Notes under the pieces: generated by a model | The model's database searches: none | Told to the model about the DNA's origin: nothing | Seen by the model: only the letters and a program-made list of their open reading frames with translations | Translations under genes and position numbers: made by a program | DNA from: Haloterrigena alkaliphila | Lineage (GTDB): Archaea; Halobacteriota; Halobacteria; Halobacteriales; Natrialbaceae | DNA: 64,000 nt | Assembly (NCBI RefSeq): GCF_017352155.2 | Contig: NZ_CP084319.1 | Location: 1-64,000, forward strand | Direction: 5' to 3' | Shown: in pieces, positions 40,469 to 48,728 of the stretch | Numbering within the stretch: position 1 is the stretch's first letter | Layout of the letters: each line of letters starts with the position of its first letter

Positions 40469-42537
40469 AGTTCGATGGTGATGTCGTAGTCGTCTGCCAC
40501 GGTCAGCGTCGAGTCCGGGTCGGCGACGACCGTCGTTTGGTCGGCCTCGACGACGACGGGACCGTCCACCGTCCGGCCCGCATCGAGGCCGTCCCAGTGG
40601 TAGACGTCGGTCGCGACGGTCCCGTAGTCGGGACCGAAGTAGACGTCGCGGCTGTCAGGTTCGGCGCTCCCGCCTTCGGGAGCGGTGAGCTGTGCTGTTT
40701 CGCCGGTTCCTGCCTCCTCTCTGAGTTCGAGTCGGTAGGTGAGCACCTCGACGGGGAACTCCAGCGTTTCGCGGTTGAACGTCTCTCGATAGGTGCGCTC
40801 GAACGCCTCCAGGGCGACATCAGGAGTCACGTCGCCGATATCGCAGTCCTCGAGGGGGACCTTGATCTCGTGGCCCTGATCGACGTGGCGCATGTCGAGG
40901 CTGAGAGATGCCTCGGTCGCGTCGGGATCGATGCCGGCCCGCTCGAGGACGGACGCGGCCTCCTCGCGCAGCGACTCGAACTGTTGTCGGAAGTCCTCGG
41001 CCGTGAGCGACGCGAGAACAGCCTGGCTCGTCGAGTTGGCCTCGTACATGCGCGGTGCTTCGGTGAGGCCGATCGATGAGCCGACGCCCGCACCGTACGG
41101 GCAGACGACCTCGTCGATGCCAAGCTTTCGGGCGACGCGGAACGCGTGCGAGGGACCAGCCCCGCCGAGGGCCGTCATCGAGAGCCCGCGAGTGTCGATC
41201 CCACGGGAGGCAGCGTAGCGGCGGAACGCCGTGGCCATGTTTTCGTTTACCACTTCGAATACCCGCCACGCGGCCTCGGTGACCGAAACCTCGAGTGGGT
41301 CCGCGAGCTCTTCGGCGAAGACGGTCTCGGTTTTCTCCGCGGCTAGGTCCATACGGCCGCCGTAGAAGTTCTCGGGGTTGAGGTAGCCGAGCAGGAGCGA
41401 CGCGTCCGTCACCGTCGGCTCCTCGCCGCCTTGATTGTAACAGATGGGGCCGGGATCGGATCCGGCGGACTCGGGGCCGACCTCGACGAGTCCGACGTCG
41501 TTCACCGAGGCGATCGAGCCGCCGCCTGCGCCGATCTCGGTGAGGTCGATCAGCGGCGAGATGAGGTCGTAGCCGCTGCCCTCCTTGAACCGGTGGACCC
41601 GAGCGACGTCGGCGGCGTACTTCATCCGGATGTCGCCGTCTTCGACGATCGATCCCTTCGCGGTGGTGCCGCCCATGTCGAACGAGAACACGTCGTCGTT
41701 CCCGTGTTTCTCACCGAAGATGCGCGATGCGAGGACGCCCGCTGCCGGACCGGACTCGACGAGGCGAACCGGCTCAGCCTTCGCCGTCCGCACGTCGACG
41801 ACGCCGCCGGACGACGTCATCATGTACACTTCACCTGCGAATCCCTCAGACTGCAACTCCGACTGGAGGTAGCTGAGGTAGTCCGCCACCACCGGCGCGA
41901 CGTACGCATTGATGACTGTCGTCGAGGTTCGCTCGTACTCCCTGATGACCGGAACGACGTCGGCGGATAGCGAGACGTTCAGATCGGGATACTCATCGTC
42001 GATGACTTCCGCCACGGCTCGCTCGTGGACGTCGGACTCGTAGGAGTGCAATAGCGAGACCGCTATCGAGTCGATGTCGTGATCCTCGACCAGCGTTCCT
42101 ACCCGCTCGCGTACCTCCTCGCGGTCGAGCGGTTCGACGACCTCGCCGTCGTCGTCCAGCCGTTCGTTCAACTCGAGGCGACGCTGCCGGGGGACCAGCG
42201 GATCGGGGTACTCCATCTCCCAATCGAACATGTCGTAGCGCGACCCGCGACGGAGCTGGAGCGTGTCGCGGATCCCGGCGGTCGTGAGCAGTCCCGTCGT
42301 CGCCCCCGTGCCCTCGATGAGCGTGTTCGAGACCAGCGTCGTACCGTGGATGACGCTGTCAATATCGTCGAACGAGACGCCGTTCTCGTCGAGTATTCGA
42401 CTGGCGCCGGTTAGGGCGCCCTCGGCCGGGTTCGCCGGCGTCGTCGGCTCCTTGTCGACGGTGACATCGCCCGACCGCTGATCGACCAGCGTGAAGTCGG
42501 TGAACGTCCCGCCGATATCTATGCCAAGTGTGTGCAT
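40465..42537 (-). CDS. HyuA-family protein (hydantoinase A / acetone carboxylase beta-like), set 1
   Basis: A 690-aa ASKHA-fold ATPase: phosphate loops LGIDIGGTFTDFTLVD and FSFDMGGTTAKGSIV, SHGTTL-type segment (VIHGTTLVSNTLIE), and TSSGGVVDVRTA with VESGPAAGVLASR. It activates the substrate by phosphorylation for the HyuB partner. ATG 42537 (MHTLGIDIGG) is chosen over a GTG at 42561. The 166-bp gap to the upstream phosphotransferase gene suggests a separate promoter, though all genes from 45533 to 37788 run the same way. True hydantoinase, oxoprolinase and carboxylase functions cannot be separated by reading. Confidence 0.88.
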   Translation of the reverse strand: MHTLGIDIGGTFTDFTLVDQRSGDVTVDKEPTTPANPAEGALTGASRILDENGVSFDDIDSVIHGTTLVSNTLIEGTGATTGLLTTAGIRDTLQLRRGSRYDMFDWEMEYPDPLVPRQRRLELNERLDDDGEVVEPLDREEVRERVGTLVEDHDIDSIAVSLLHSYESDVHERAVAEVIDDEYPDLNVSLSADVVPVIREYERTSTTVINAYVAPVVADYLSYLQSELQSEGFAGEVYMMTSSGGVVDVRTAKAEPVRLVESGPAAGVLASRIFGEKHGNDDVFSFDMGGTTAKGSIVEDGDIRMKYAADVARVHRFKEGSGYDLISPLIDLTEIGAGGGSIASVNDVGLVEVGPESAGSDPGPICYNQGGEEPTVTDASLLLGYLNPENFYGGRMDLAAEKTETVFAEELADPLEVSVTEAAWRVFEVVNENMATAFRRYAASRGIDTRGLSMTALGGAGPSHAFRVARKLGIDEVVCPYGAGVGSSIGLTEAPRMYEANSTSQAVLASLTAEDFRQQFESLREEAASVLERAGIDPDATEASLSLDMRHVDQGHEIKVPLEDCDIGDVTPDVALEAFERTYRETFNRETLEFPVEVLTYRLELREEAGTGETAQLTAPEGGSAEPDSRDVYFGPDYGTVATDVYHWDGLDAGRTVDGPVVVEADQTTVVADPDSTLTVADDYDITIEL

Positions 42538-42703
42538 ATATCGTCCGTTAGGGGCGTCCACGGACGGTCCGATATATGTTGTGGTCTGGTAACAGGATTC
42601 AACTGGGCGGTCGAGGCAACGCTATCGGGATTTTCGGGCATCCAGGCGAGGAATGCTGACGGCCGAGTTACGCGTCGGAGTTGCGCGCTCGCGTCGATCG
42701 AGA

Positions 42704-43771
42704 TCAGAGCCGGTCGCCTTCGATTATTTCGAGGAGGTCCTCGATCAGTCCCGGAATCGGATACTGGAACCAGGCGTTGCGGACATCGTCGCTCGACCCT
42801 GTCTTGTACTGGTGGGCGCCCCAACAGCAGATCGTCAGCATAACGAACGCGGAGAAGGCCTGCCAGTATCGGACGCGCTCCCGATCGACAGTCCGTCCCG
42901 TCCGGCGTTCGTACTCGTCGTAGAACCACTCCCGCTCGAGCAGCGAACAGGCGAGTTCGGGTCGTTCGATCGGCTCGACGAGTTTTCCAGCGAAGTATCG
43001 GGTGCTCGCGTAGCCGAGATCGAACAGCGGATCGCCAACGCGGGCGAACTCCCAGTCGAGGAGTCCAGTGATTTCGTCACCGTCGACGAGAGCGTTACCA
43101 ATCCGGAAGTCACCGTGAATCAGCGTCGTCTCCGGGACCGTCGGTTCGTTCGCGCGGAACCAGCGGATCGCCTCCTCGACCGCCGGCTCCCGTTTCAGCT
43201 CGGCAGTCCGGTAGAGCTCCTCCCAGCGGTCGATCTCGCGTGAGACCACCTCGTCGGCCGGTACGTCCTCGATCCCCGGGACCGCCGCACCGTCGATCGA
43301 GTGCACTCCCGCTGCGGCGTCGACAAACTGGTCGGGGAGCTTGCGGTCTGAGGAATCCCACGCATCGTACAATTCCTGTCGATCCCGCGGATCCCACGTG
43401 ATCGGCGGTTCACCCTCGAGGTGGTCCATGACGAAGAGTCCGCGATCGAACGGGCCGCCGTCCGCGTCAAACCAGCGAACCCGCGGCACAGGGACAGGGG
43501 CGTCCTGGGCTGCCGCCACCGTTTCGTATTCCGTCTCGATGTCGTTCCCGGGCAGGGCCGCATTGTCGGCGTCGTGCTGGAGTTCGTTCTCGGCCCGCAG
43601 GACCAGTCGATCGGACTGGTCGTCGCCGTTCTCGCGGTAGTGGGCCGTGAACGATACCGTGTCTCGGGACCACCCCTCGGTGTGTGCGACGACGTCGTCG
43701 ACGGACACCGGTCCGTCTGTGAACGACCCTGAGAGGTACTCTTCGAGAGCGTCGGAGGAAAACTCAGTCAT
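42704..43771 (-). CDS. APH-fold kinase, LvaA/ACAD11-type 4-hydroxyacyl-CoA kinase candidate
   Basis: A 355-aa aminoglycoside-phosphotransferase-fold protein. It has the catalytic loop LIHGDFRIGNALV (HxDxxxxN), the metal site GLLDWEFARVGDPLFDL, and a nucleotide-binding N-lobe (GWSRDTVSFTAHYRE, LVLRAENE). Family members next to an acyl-CoA dehydrogenase and a small DUF6285-type protein include LvaA of the Pseudomonas levulinate pathway, which phosphorylates 4-hydroxyacyl-CoA; in mammals the same kinase is fused to the dehydrogenase in ACAD10/11. Here it overlaps the small protein by 4 nt, and a dehydrogenase gene starts the operon, so the Lva-like role is a strong inference. Antibiotic resistance is unlikely. 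Confidence 0.82.
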   Translation of the reverse strand: MTEFSSDALEEYLSGSFTDGPVSVDDVVAHTEGWSRDTVSFTAHYRENGDDQSDRLVLRAENELQHDADNAALPGNDIETEYETVAAAQDAPVPVPRVRWFDADGGPFDRGLFVMDHLEGEPPITWDPRDRQELYDAWDSSDRKLPDQFVDAAAGVHSIDGAAVPGIEDVPADEVVSREIDRWEELYRTAELKREPAVEEAIRWFRANEPTVPETTLIHGDFRIGNALVDGDEITGLLDWEFARVGDPLFDLGYASTRYFAGKLVEPIERPELACSLLEREWFYDEYERRTGRTVDRERVRYWQAFSAFVMLTICCWGAHQYKTGSSDDVRNAWFQYPIPGLIEDLLEIIEGDRL

Positions 43772-44247
43772 TCCTCACCCTCTCGACCGAGGAGATGCAG
43801 CTGTCGGTCAACGCGCGTTCGCAGGAAGTCGTACATCGGTCGACGGGCGAGTGCGGCCCGCTCCCCGTCGAGTTCCCGATCGATCGCGGTCAGTACGTCG
43901 TCGGCGGCGGGCAGGAGCGTTTCCTCGAGGGTTCGTGTCGGTTCGTCCGCGCCGGCAACGTCGTCGCGGGCACCGTCGACCGCAGTGCGTACCGCAGTCG
44001 AATCGATCTCGTTCCGCTCGAGGACCGCCTCGAGTTCGTCCAGACACTCGTCAAGGGCACGACGTTGGTCACGAACGGCCGTCTCCCGTCCGTCGATCTC
44101 CCCTGCGAGGAACTGGAGCGTCGACGCCATCGAACCGACCTGGGCGTGGACGAACTCGTCGACGCCATCGTCGACAGCGGGTCGGATTTCCTCGCGGGTG
44201 AACGTGGCGAATCGGTCCAGTATGAGCTCCGGATCGAGGTATGGCAT
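43768..44247 (-). CDS. Small LvaB/DUF6285-like partner of the kinase
   Basis: A 159-aa, helical, very acidic protein (FTREEIRPAVDDGVDEFVHAQVGSM begins the first helices; ends FLRTRVDRQLHLLGREGEE). The first part resembles DUF6285: an E-x-x-P start, then an F-x-x-x-V helix and a following LAGEI. Residues 60-130 are a charged insert not expected in the short bacterial versions. In the levulinate system LvaB is a small protein required for LvaA kinase activity. The ATGA overlap with the kinase and the place between kinase and dehydrogenase fit that. No enzymatic motif is seen. Family assignment is tentative. Confidence 0.65.
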   Translation of the reverse strand: MPYLDPELILDRFATFTREEIRPAVDDGVDEFVHAQVGSMASTLQFLAGEIDGRETAVRDQRRALDECLDELEAVLERNEIDSTAVRTAVDGARDDVAGADEPTRTLEETLLPAADDVLTAIDRELDGERAALARRPMYDFLRTRVDRQLHLLGREGEE

Positions 44248-44300
44248 ACCGTGGTATATTACGCGACCGTTACAAATAACTGCGGGTTGGCTCCGTCTCG

Positions 44301-45533
44301 CTACCCGAGGTAGCCGAAGAGGTGGCCGGCGACGTTGCGTTTCTGGATTTCCTCCGAGCCCTCGGTGATCCGGTAGCGCCGATGGTGCCGGTAGATGTGT
44401 TCGAATGGTTCGTGGCGGGTATACCCCTTCCCGCCGTGGACCTGCATCGCCCTGTCGGCGGCGTCGCAGGCCAGTAGGTTCGCACGGTAGTTCGCCATCG
44501 ATACCTTATCGCTGACGCTCTGTTGACTGTCCTCGTCCAGTTGCCACGCCGTCTTGTAGACGAGGTTTCGCACCATCTCGGCTTCCGTGTGCAGGTCGGC
44601 CAGCGGGAACTGGATTCCCTGTCGCTTTGAGAGCGGTTCGTCCCATGTGTGGCGCTCCTTCGCGTACTCGACGGCCCGGTCGACGCAGTACTGGGCCGCC
44701 CCGACGCTCGAGGCGGCCTGCCTGATGCGGCCCTCGTGGACGAAGTACGACGCCTGCTGGAGCCCTTTCCCCTCCTCACCTAGGATCGCGTCCTCGGGGA
44801 CGCGGACGTCGTCGAGGGTCACCTCGGCGTGGTCCGTAGGCATGTTGAACGTCCAGTGGAAGTAGTCGACCTCTAGCCCGTCCGTATCCGTCGGGACCCA
44901 GAACGCCGTGATGCCCTCGTGATCGCCGTCGTCGCCGTCGGTGCGAGCGAAGACGACATCGTAGTCAGCGGTGTGCATCCCGCTGTTGTACCGCTTTGCT
45001 CCGTTGATCACCCACTCGTCGCCGTCCCTCTCGGCGGTCGTATCCATGTGCGTCGCGTCGCTACCGTGCTCCGGTTCTGTCAGGCCGAACGCTGCGGTCG
45101 TCTCGCCGGTGATTAAGTCCTCGAGGTGGCGCTCCTTCCGCTCCTCGCTACCGAACTCGATTAGCAGTTCGGGCACGTTGAAGTTCCCGACCACGGCCGC
45201 CTCCTGCTGCAAGACATTGTGGAGGCCGATCCCCTTCCTCGCGAGGTGTTCTCGGATCACCGCCATCCCGAGGTTGCTCCCGTCTCGCCCGCCGTACTCC
45301 TCCGGGAGCATGTACCGGTACAGTCCCGCCTCATCGGCGCGACGGCGCATCTCCTCGAGTAGCGCCTCCCACTCGGCCGTCGGCGTGCCATCCTCCCAGT
45401 TTGTGCGCGCGTCCTCGCGGCGGTGATCGAAGAATCGTTCGTGCTCTTGCTGGAGCGGTTCGATTTCGTCTTCGATGAACGCGTCTATCTCGTCGAGCAA
45501 CTGCTGGAGCTGCTCCGGGATCCGGAAGTCCAT
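44301..45533 (-). CDS. Acyl-CoA dehydrogenase, LvaC/ACAD10-11-like candidate
   Basis: A 410-aa acyl-CoA dehydrogenase. The FAD motifs LTEPEHGSDATHMD and WVINGAKRYNSGMHTADYD carry the SDAT and x-SG forms seen in ACAD10/11 (elsewhere NAPY or SNSP in this window), and the HEGRIRQAASSVG helix is ACAD11-like too. The catalytic-base loop is still the ordinary ITEGSEEIQKR and not the ADGPDEVH form I associate with ACAD11. It would act on 4-phosphoacyl-CoA by elimination/rehydration, giving 3-hydroxyacyl-CoA, if the Lva model holds. It is 53 nt before the small protein. ATGs at 45545 and 45560 are alternative starts. Confidence 0.82.
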   Translation of the reverse strand: MDFRIPEQLQQLLDEIDAFIEDEIEPLQQEHERFFDHRREDARTNWEDGTPTAEWEALLEEMRRRADEAGLYRYMLPEEYGGRDGSNLGMAVIREHLARKGIGLHNVLQQEAAVVGNFNVPELLIEFGSEERKERHLEDLITGETTAAFGLTEPEHGSDATHMDTTAERDGDEWVINGAKRYNSGMHTADYDVVFARTDGDDGDHEGITAFWVPTDTDGLEVDYFHWTFNMPTDHAEVTLDDVRVPEDAILGEEGKGLQQASYFVHEGRIRQAASSVGAAQYCVDRAVEYAKERHTWDEPLSKRQGIQFPLADLHTEAEMVRNLVYKTAWQLDEDSQQSVSDKVSMANYRANLLACDAADRAMQVHGGKGYTRHEPFEHIYRHHRRYRITEGSEEIQKRNVAGHLFGYLG

Positions 45534-45663
45534 ACGTAGTGACATTCCGACGTGATACATTAGCGTTCGGGTGAGTGCTGAGGTCGCGTTCGTCTCCGAA
45601 CGCGTGGAATGGAGACAGCAGAAAATTGCGTACCGACCCTACAGGGTCCTGACGAGCCAAACC

Positions 45664-45671
45664 GTTAATAT
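45664..45671 (+). promoter_or_regulatory. TATA box of the acetoacetate-decarboxylase-like gene
   Basis: GTTAATAT lies 22-29 nt before ATG 45693, the spacing of a leaderless transcript. The divergent dehydrogenase operon starts about 130 bp away. Confidence 0.5.
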
Positions 45672-45692
45672 CCGTGCCGATGACCGCCGACC

Positions 45693-46490
45693 ATGTCCGG
45701 ATTCGTGAGATCGGAAGACGAAATCGAAGCGATTCAGGAGCGAATGGCGGAGAACAGATTTTACGACGCGACGCAGGTAGCGATCCAGTTCCGTACTCGA
45801 GAGTCGATAGTCGACCGCATCCTCCCGCCCGGTTTGGAGCCGACCGAGGAGCCGGTGGTACGGGTCGACGTCGTCGACGTCGGACGCAGTAACTGCGTCG
45901 GCTCGTTCCTCGGGGCTGGCGTCTACGTGCGGGCTCATCACGACGGTCACGTCGGCGAGTACTGTCTTACAATGCCGATGTCGACCGAAGCCGCGATCAC
46001 GTGGGGACGGGAGCTGTTCGGCGAACCGAAGAAAAAGGCCACCATCTCGCTCGAGCGGAGCGGAAACGAGGTGAGAGGACGGGTGTCCCGGAGCGGCGAG
46101 TCGCTCATCGAGATAGACGCAACCATGGAAACGGAACACCAGCCCGATCCGAACCCGCAGACGATCTACCACTACAAATCGCTCCCTGACGCAACCGGGC
46201 GGGGGTTCCAGTTCGATCCGACGCTGGTCCGCGTCACGCTAGACACCGACCTTCACGCGTACGAATCCGGATCTGGCTCGCTTTCGCTGGGAACGGGTCC
46301 CGACAATCCCCTCGGCGAACTCGAGATCGAGGAGATTCTGGGAGCGGCGTACACCGAAGCGAACCTCCACTCGAGGCAGGAGAACGTGACCACCGTCGAC
46401 CCCGAATCGTTCCTTCCGTACGCCTACGGGACCGGGCGCACCAATAACTGGCTCGAGTTGGATACTCTGTCCGACGCCCCTGACCGATGA
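45693..46490 (+). CDS. Acetoacetate decarboxylase-family protein
   Basis: A 265-aa protein of the ADC beta-barrel family. The Schiff-base lysine region is FGEPKKKATISLE (Lys113-115), matching the GxPKK of clostridial acetoacetate decarboxylase. EYCLTMPMSTEAAITWGREL precedes it and a late beta-strand region (VRVTLDTD) closes the barrel. It may decarboxylate acetoacetate or a longer 3-oxoacid, or be one of the family's hydratase/aldolase variants. It lies 147 bp before HyuA set 2 in the same direction, close to a candidate ketone carboxylase whose reaction would be the reverse; another use of the fold is therefore possible. Confidence 0.82.
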   Translation: MSGFVRSEDEIEAIQERMAENRFYDATQVAIQFRTRESIVDRILPPGLEPTEEPVVRVDVVDVGRSNCVGSFLGAGVYVRAHHDGHVGEYCLTMPMSTEAAITWGRELFGEPKKKATISLERSGNEVRGRVSRSGESLIEIDATMETEHQPDPNPQTIYHYKSLPDATGRGFQFDPTLVRVTLDTDLHAYESGSGSLSLGTGPDNPLGELEIEEILGAAYTEANLHSRQENVTTVDPESFLPYAYGTGRTNNWLELDTLSDAPDR

Positions 46491-46637
46491 AAGCCGCCGT
46501 CAGTTCGCATCTCTTTCATTCGTACGTCCGAACCGGGTTCTGAGCCCAATTCGGAGAGCACCGACGAGTCGGTCGGGCGTTACGGTCTCGGCGAGGCGAA
46601 CGCTTTTCACGCCGCATTCTGTTCGATAGCATGCGCT

Positions 46638-48728
46638 ATGGGATACCTATGCAACGTCGATACCGGCGGTACCCATACCGACGCTGTCGTCATCGACGAC
46701 GACGGAGCGGTGACGGAGGCAAAAGCCCCGTCCACGCCGGACGACTTCTCACGGGGATTTTTCAACTCCCTGGAAGTCGCAGCGGAGAAGTTGGGCGTAT
46801 CGCTCGAGGTCCTGCTGTCGAACACCGACCTCGTCTCCCACGGGACGACCGTCGGGACCAACGCCATCATCGAGGGGGAGGGGACCCGCGCAGGACTGGT
46901 CACGACTCGCGGTGCCGAGGATGTCCTGTTCATCATGCGGGCCGCCGCGGGGCGGTCGACGGGACTTCCGACCGAGGAAGTGCTCCGGTTTCAGGAGTCG
47001 ACGAAACCCGACCCCATCGTCCCCAAACGCCGTGTTGAGGGCATTGACGAACGAATTGACTGTATGGGCGAGACGGTCGTCGAGTTCAACGAGGACCGCG
47101 CCCGCGAAGCTGCTCGCGAGCTCGCCGACAAGGGCGTCGATTCGGTAGCGATCAGCTTTCTCTGGTCGTTCCTGGACGCCTCGCACGAGGATCGAATGGC
47201 GGCCATTCTCGAGGAGGAGCTCGACGACGCGTTCATCACCCAATCGTCGGAACTCATCCCGAAGTGGGGCGAGTACGAACGAACTGCCGCCACGGCCATC
47301 AACGCCTACATCGGGCCGACGACCGCCGAGTACATTCGGAAGATCGACGACCGCCTGGCGGAAGTCGGTTACGATGGGACGCTGCTGGTCATGCAGTCCG
47401 GCGGTGGCGTGATGTCGGCCGAGGACGCGGTCGACGAGCCTCTTCGGACGATCGATTCCGGACCGGTCGGCGGACTGATCGGCTGTCAGTACCTCGCCGA
47501 ACAGCTCGGACACGACGACGTCATCGCCGGTGATATGGGCGGCACGAGTTTCGACATCGGGCTGCTCACCGACGGCGAGCCGCTGACCGAGCCGACGAAC
47601 GTGATCAACCAGTATGAATATATGATGCGGACGATCACGACGGAGTCGATCGGATCCGGCGGGGGCTCCATCGCCACAGCCGATACCCGGGCCGACCGAC
47701 TGCAAGTCGGACCGCAGTCGGCGGGGGCCGACCCCGGACCGGCCTGCTACGGCCAGGGCGGTACCGAACCGACGGTGACGGACGCGGACCTGCTGCTCGG
47801 CTTCCTCGACGAGGAGGACTTCCTCGGCGGCCGCATGACGCTCGACGTCGACCGGGCGCGTGGCGCCGTCGAGCCAGTCGCCGACGATCTCGGCATGGAC
47901 GTCATGGAAGCTGCGAGCGGAATCGTCCGAATCGCCAACGCGAAGATGGCCGATATGATCCGACAGCGGACCGTCAACGAGGGCCACGACCCGCGGAACT
48001 TCGTCATGTACGCCTATGGTGGCGCGGGACCGCTACACGTGCCCTCGCTGGCCCCCCAGCTCGGTATCGACGAGGTCGTGATCCCCGGCGGCTCGACCGC
48101 GTCGGTCTGGTCGGCGGTCGGCGTCTCGTCGTCGGACGTCCTTCACCGAGAGGAGATCTCGGACATCAGATCCGCACCGTTCGATCCGTCGGCGATTACG
48201 GCCCAGTTTCGGAGCCTCGAGGACGACGTCCGGAGCGACCTCCGCGATGAGGGGTTCGACGACAACGAGATCGACGTCGACCGGTATGCGGACCTCCGCT
48301 ATCAGGCGCAGGTCCATCAACTGTCGGTTCCAGTCCCGAATGGAACGCTCGACGAGGACGATATGGACGCGGTCATCGACCGATTCGAGCGCGCTTACGA
48401 GGACCGATACGGCGAGGGGGCGGGCTACAGCGAGTCCGGCTTCGAACTCGTCACGATCCGCTGTGATGGGTACGGTGAGACGGTCAAGCCGGACCTCGAG
48501 ACGTCCATGGCGGATGACGAGCCCGAACCGCGACGGACGACCGATGTGTACTGGCCCGACGAGGGCCGGTTTGTCGAGACACCGCGGTACCACGACGACG
48601 ACGTCGGCCCGGGCGCACGTCTCGACGGCCCGGCCGTCGTCGCCATGGAGCATACGACGATCGCGATTCCGCCCGGCGATCGCTGCGAGATCGACCACCT
48701 CAACAACTACGTGATCACCAATGAGTGA
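46638..48728 (+). CDS. HyuA-type subunit of a ketone (acetone/acetophenone-type) carboxylase, set 2
   Basis: A 696-aa ASKHA ATPase: LCNVDTGGTHTDAVVID, VSHGTTVGTNAIIE, VMQSGGGVMSAEDA, TIDSGPVGGLIG, GDMGGTSFDIGLL. It is followed by HyuB with an 8-nt overlap and by a small zinc subunit, the order of acetone carboxylase (AcxA-AcxB-AcxC) and close to the acetophenone carboxylase core. It should phosphorylate bicarbonate and/or the ketone enolate at the cost of ATP. The sequence differs from set 1 (VDTGGTHTD versus IDIGGTFTD; unrelated middle), so the two sets are not recent duplicates. Confidence 0.87.
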   Translation: MGYLCNVDTGGTHTDAVVIDDDGAVTEAKAPSTPDDFSRGFFNSLEVAAEKLGVSLEVLLSNTDLVSHGTTVGTNAIIEGEGTRAGLVTTRGAEDVLFIMRAAAGRSTGLPTEEVLRFQESTKPDPIVPKRRVEGIDERIDCMGETVVEFNEDRAREAARELADKGVDSVAISFLWSFLDASHEDRMAAILEEELDDAFITQSSELIPKWGEYERTAATAINAYIGPTTAEYIRKIDDRLAEVGYDGTLLVMQSGGGVMSAEDAVDEPLRTIDSGPVGGLIGCQYLAEQLGHDDVIAGDMGGTSFDIGLLTDGEPLTEPTNVINQYEYMMRTITTESIGSGGGSIATADTRADRLQVGPQSAGADPGPACYGQGGTEPTVTDADLLLGFLDEEDFLGGRMTLDVDRARGAVEPVADDLGMDVMEAASGIVRIANAKMADMIRQRTVNEGHDPRNFVMYAYGGAGPLHVPSLAPQLGIDEVVIPGGSTASVWSAVGVSSSDVLHREEISDIRSAPFDPSAITAQFRSLEDDVRSDLRDEGFDDNEIDVDRYADLRYQAQVHQLSVPVPNGTLDEDDMDAVIDRFERAYEDRYGEGAGYSESGFELVTIRCDGYGETVKPDLETSMADDEPEPRRTTDVYWPDEGRFVETPRYHDDDVGPGARLDGPAVVAMEHTTIAIPPGDRCEIDHLNNYVITNE

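Noticed and set aside
42704-43771. Aminoglycoside resistance gene
   Set aside because: The APH fold is present, but operon context with an acyl-CoA dehydrogenase and a DUF6285-like protein points to acyl-CoA metabolism.
46749-47987. 412-codon minus-strand frame opposite HyuA set 2
   Set aside because: Antisense shadow; HyuA has intact ATPase motifs throughout the same region.
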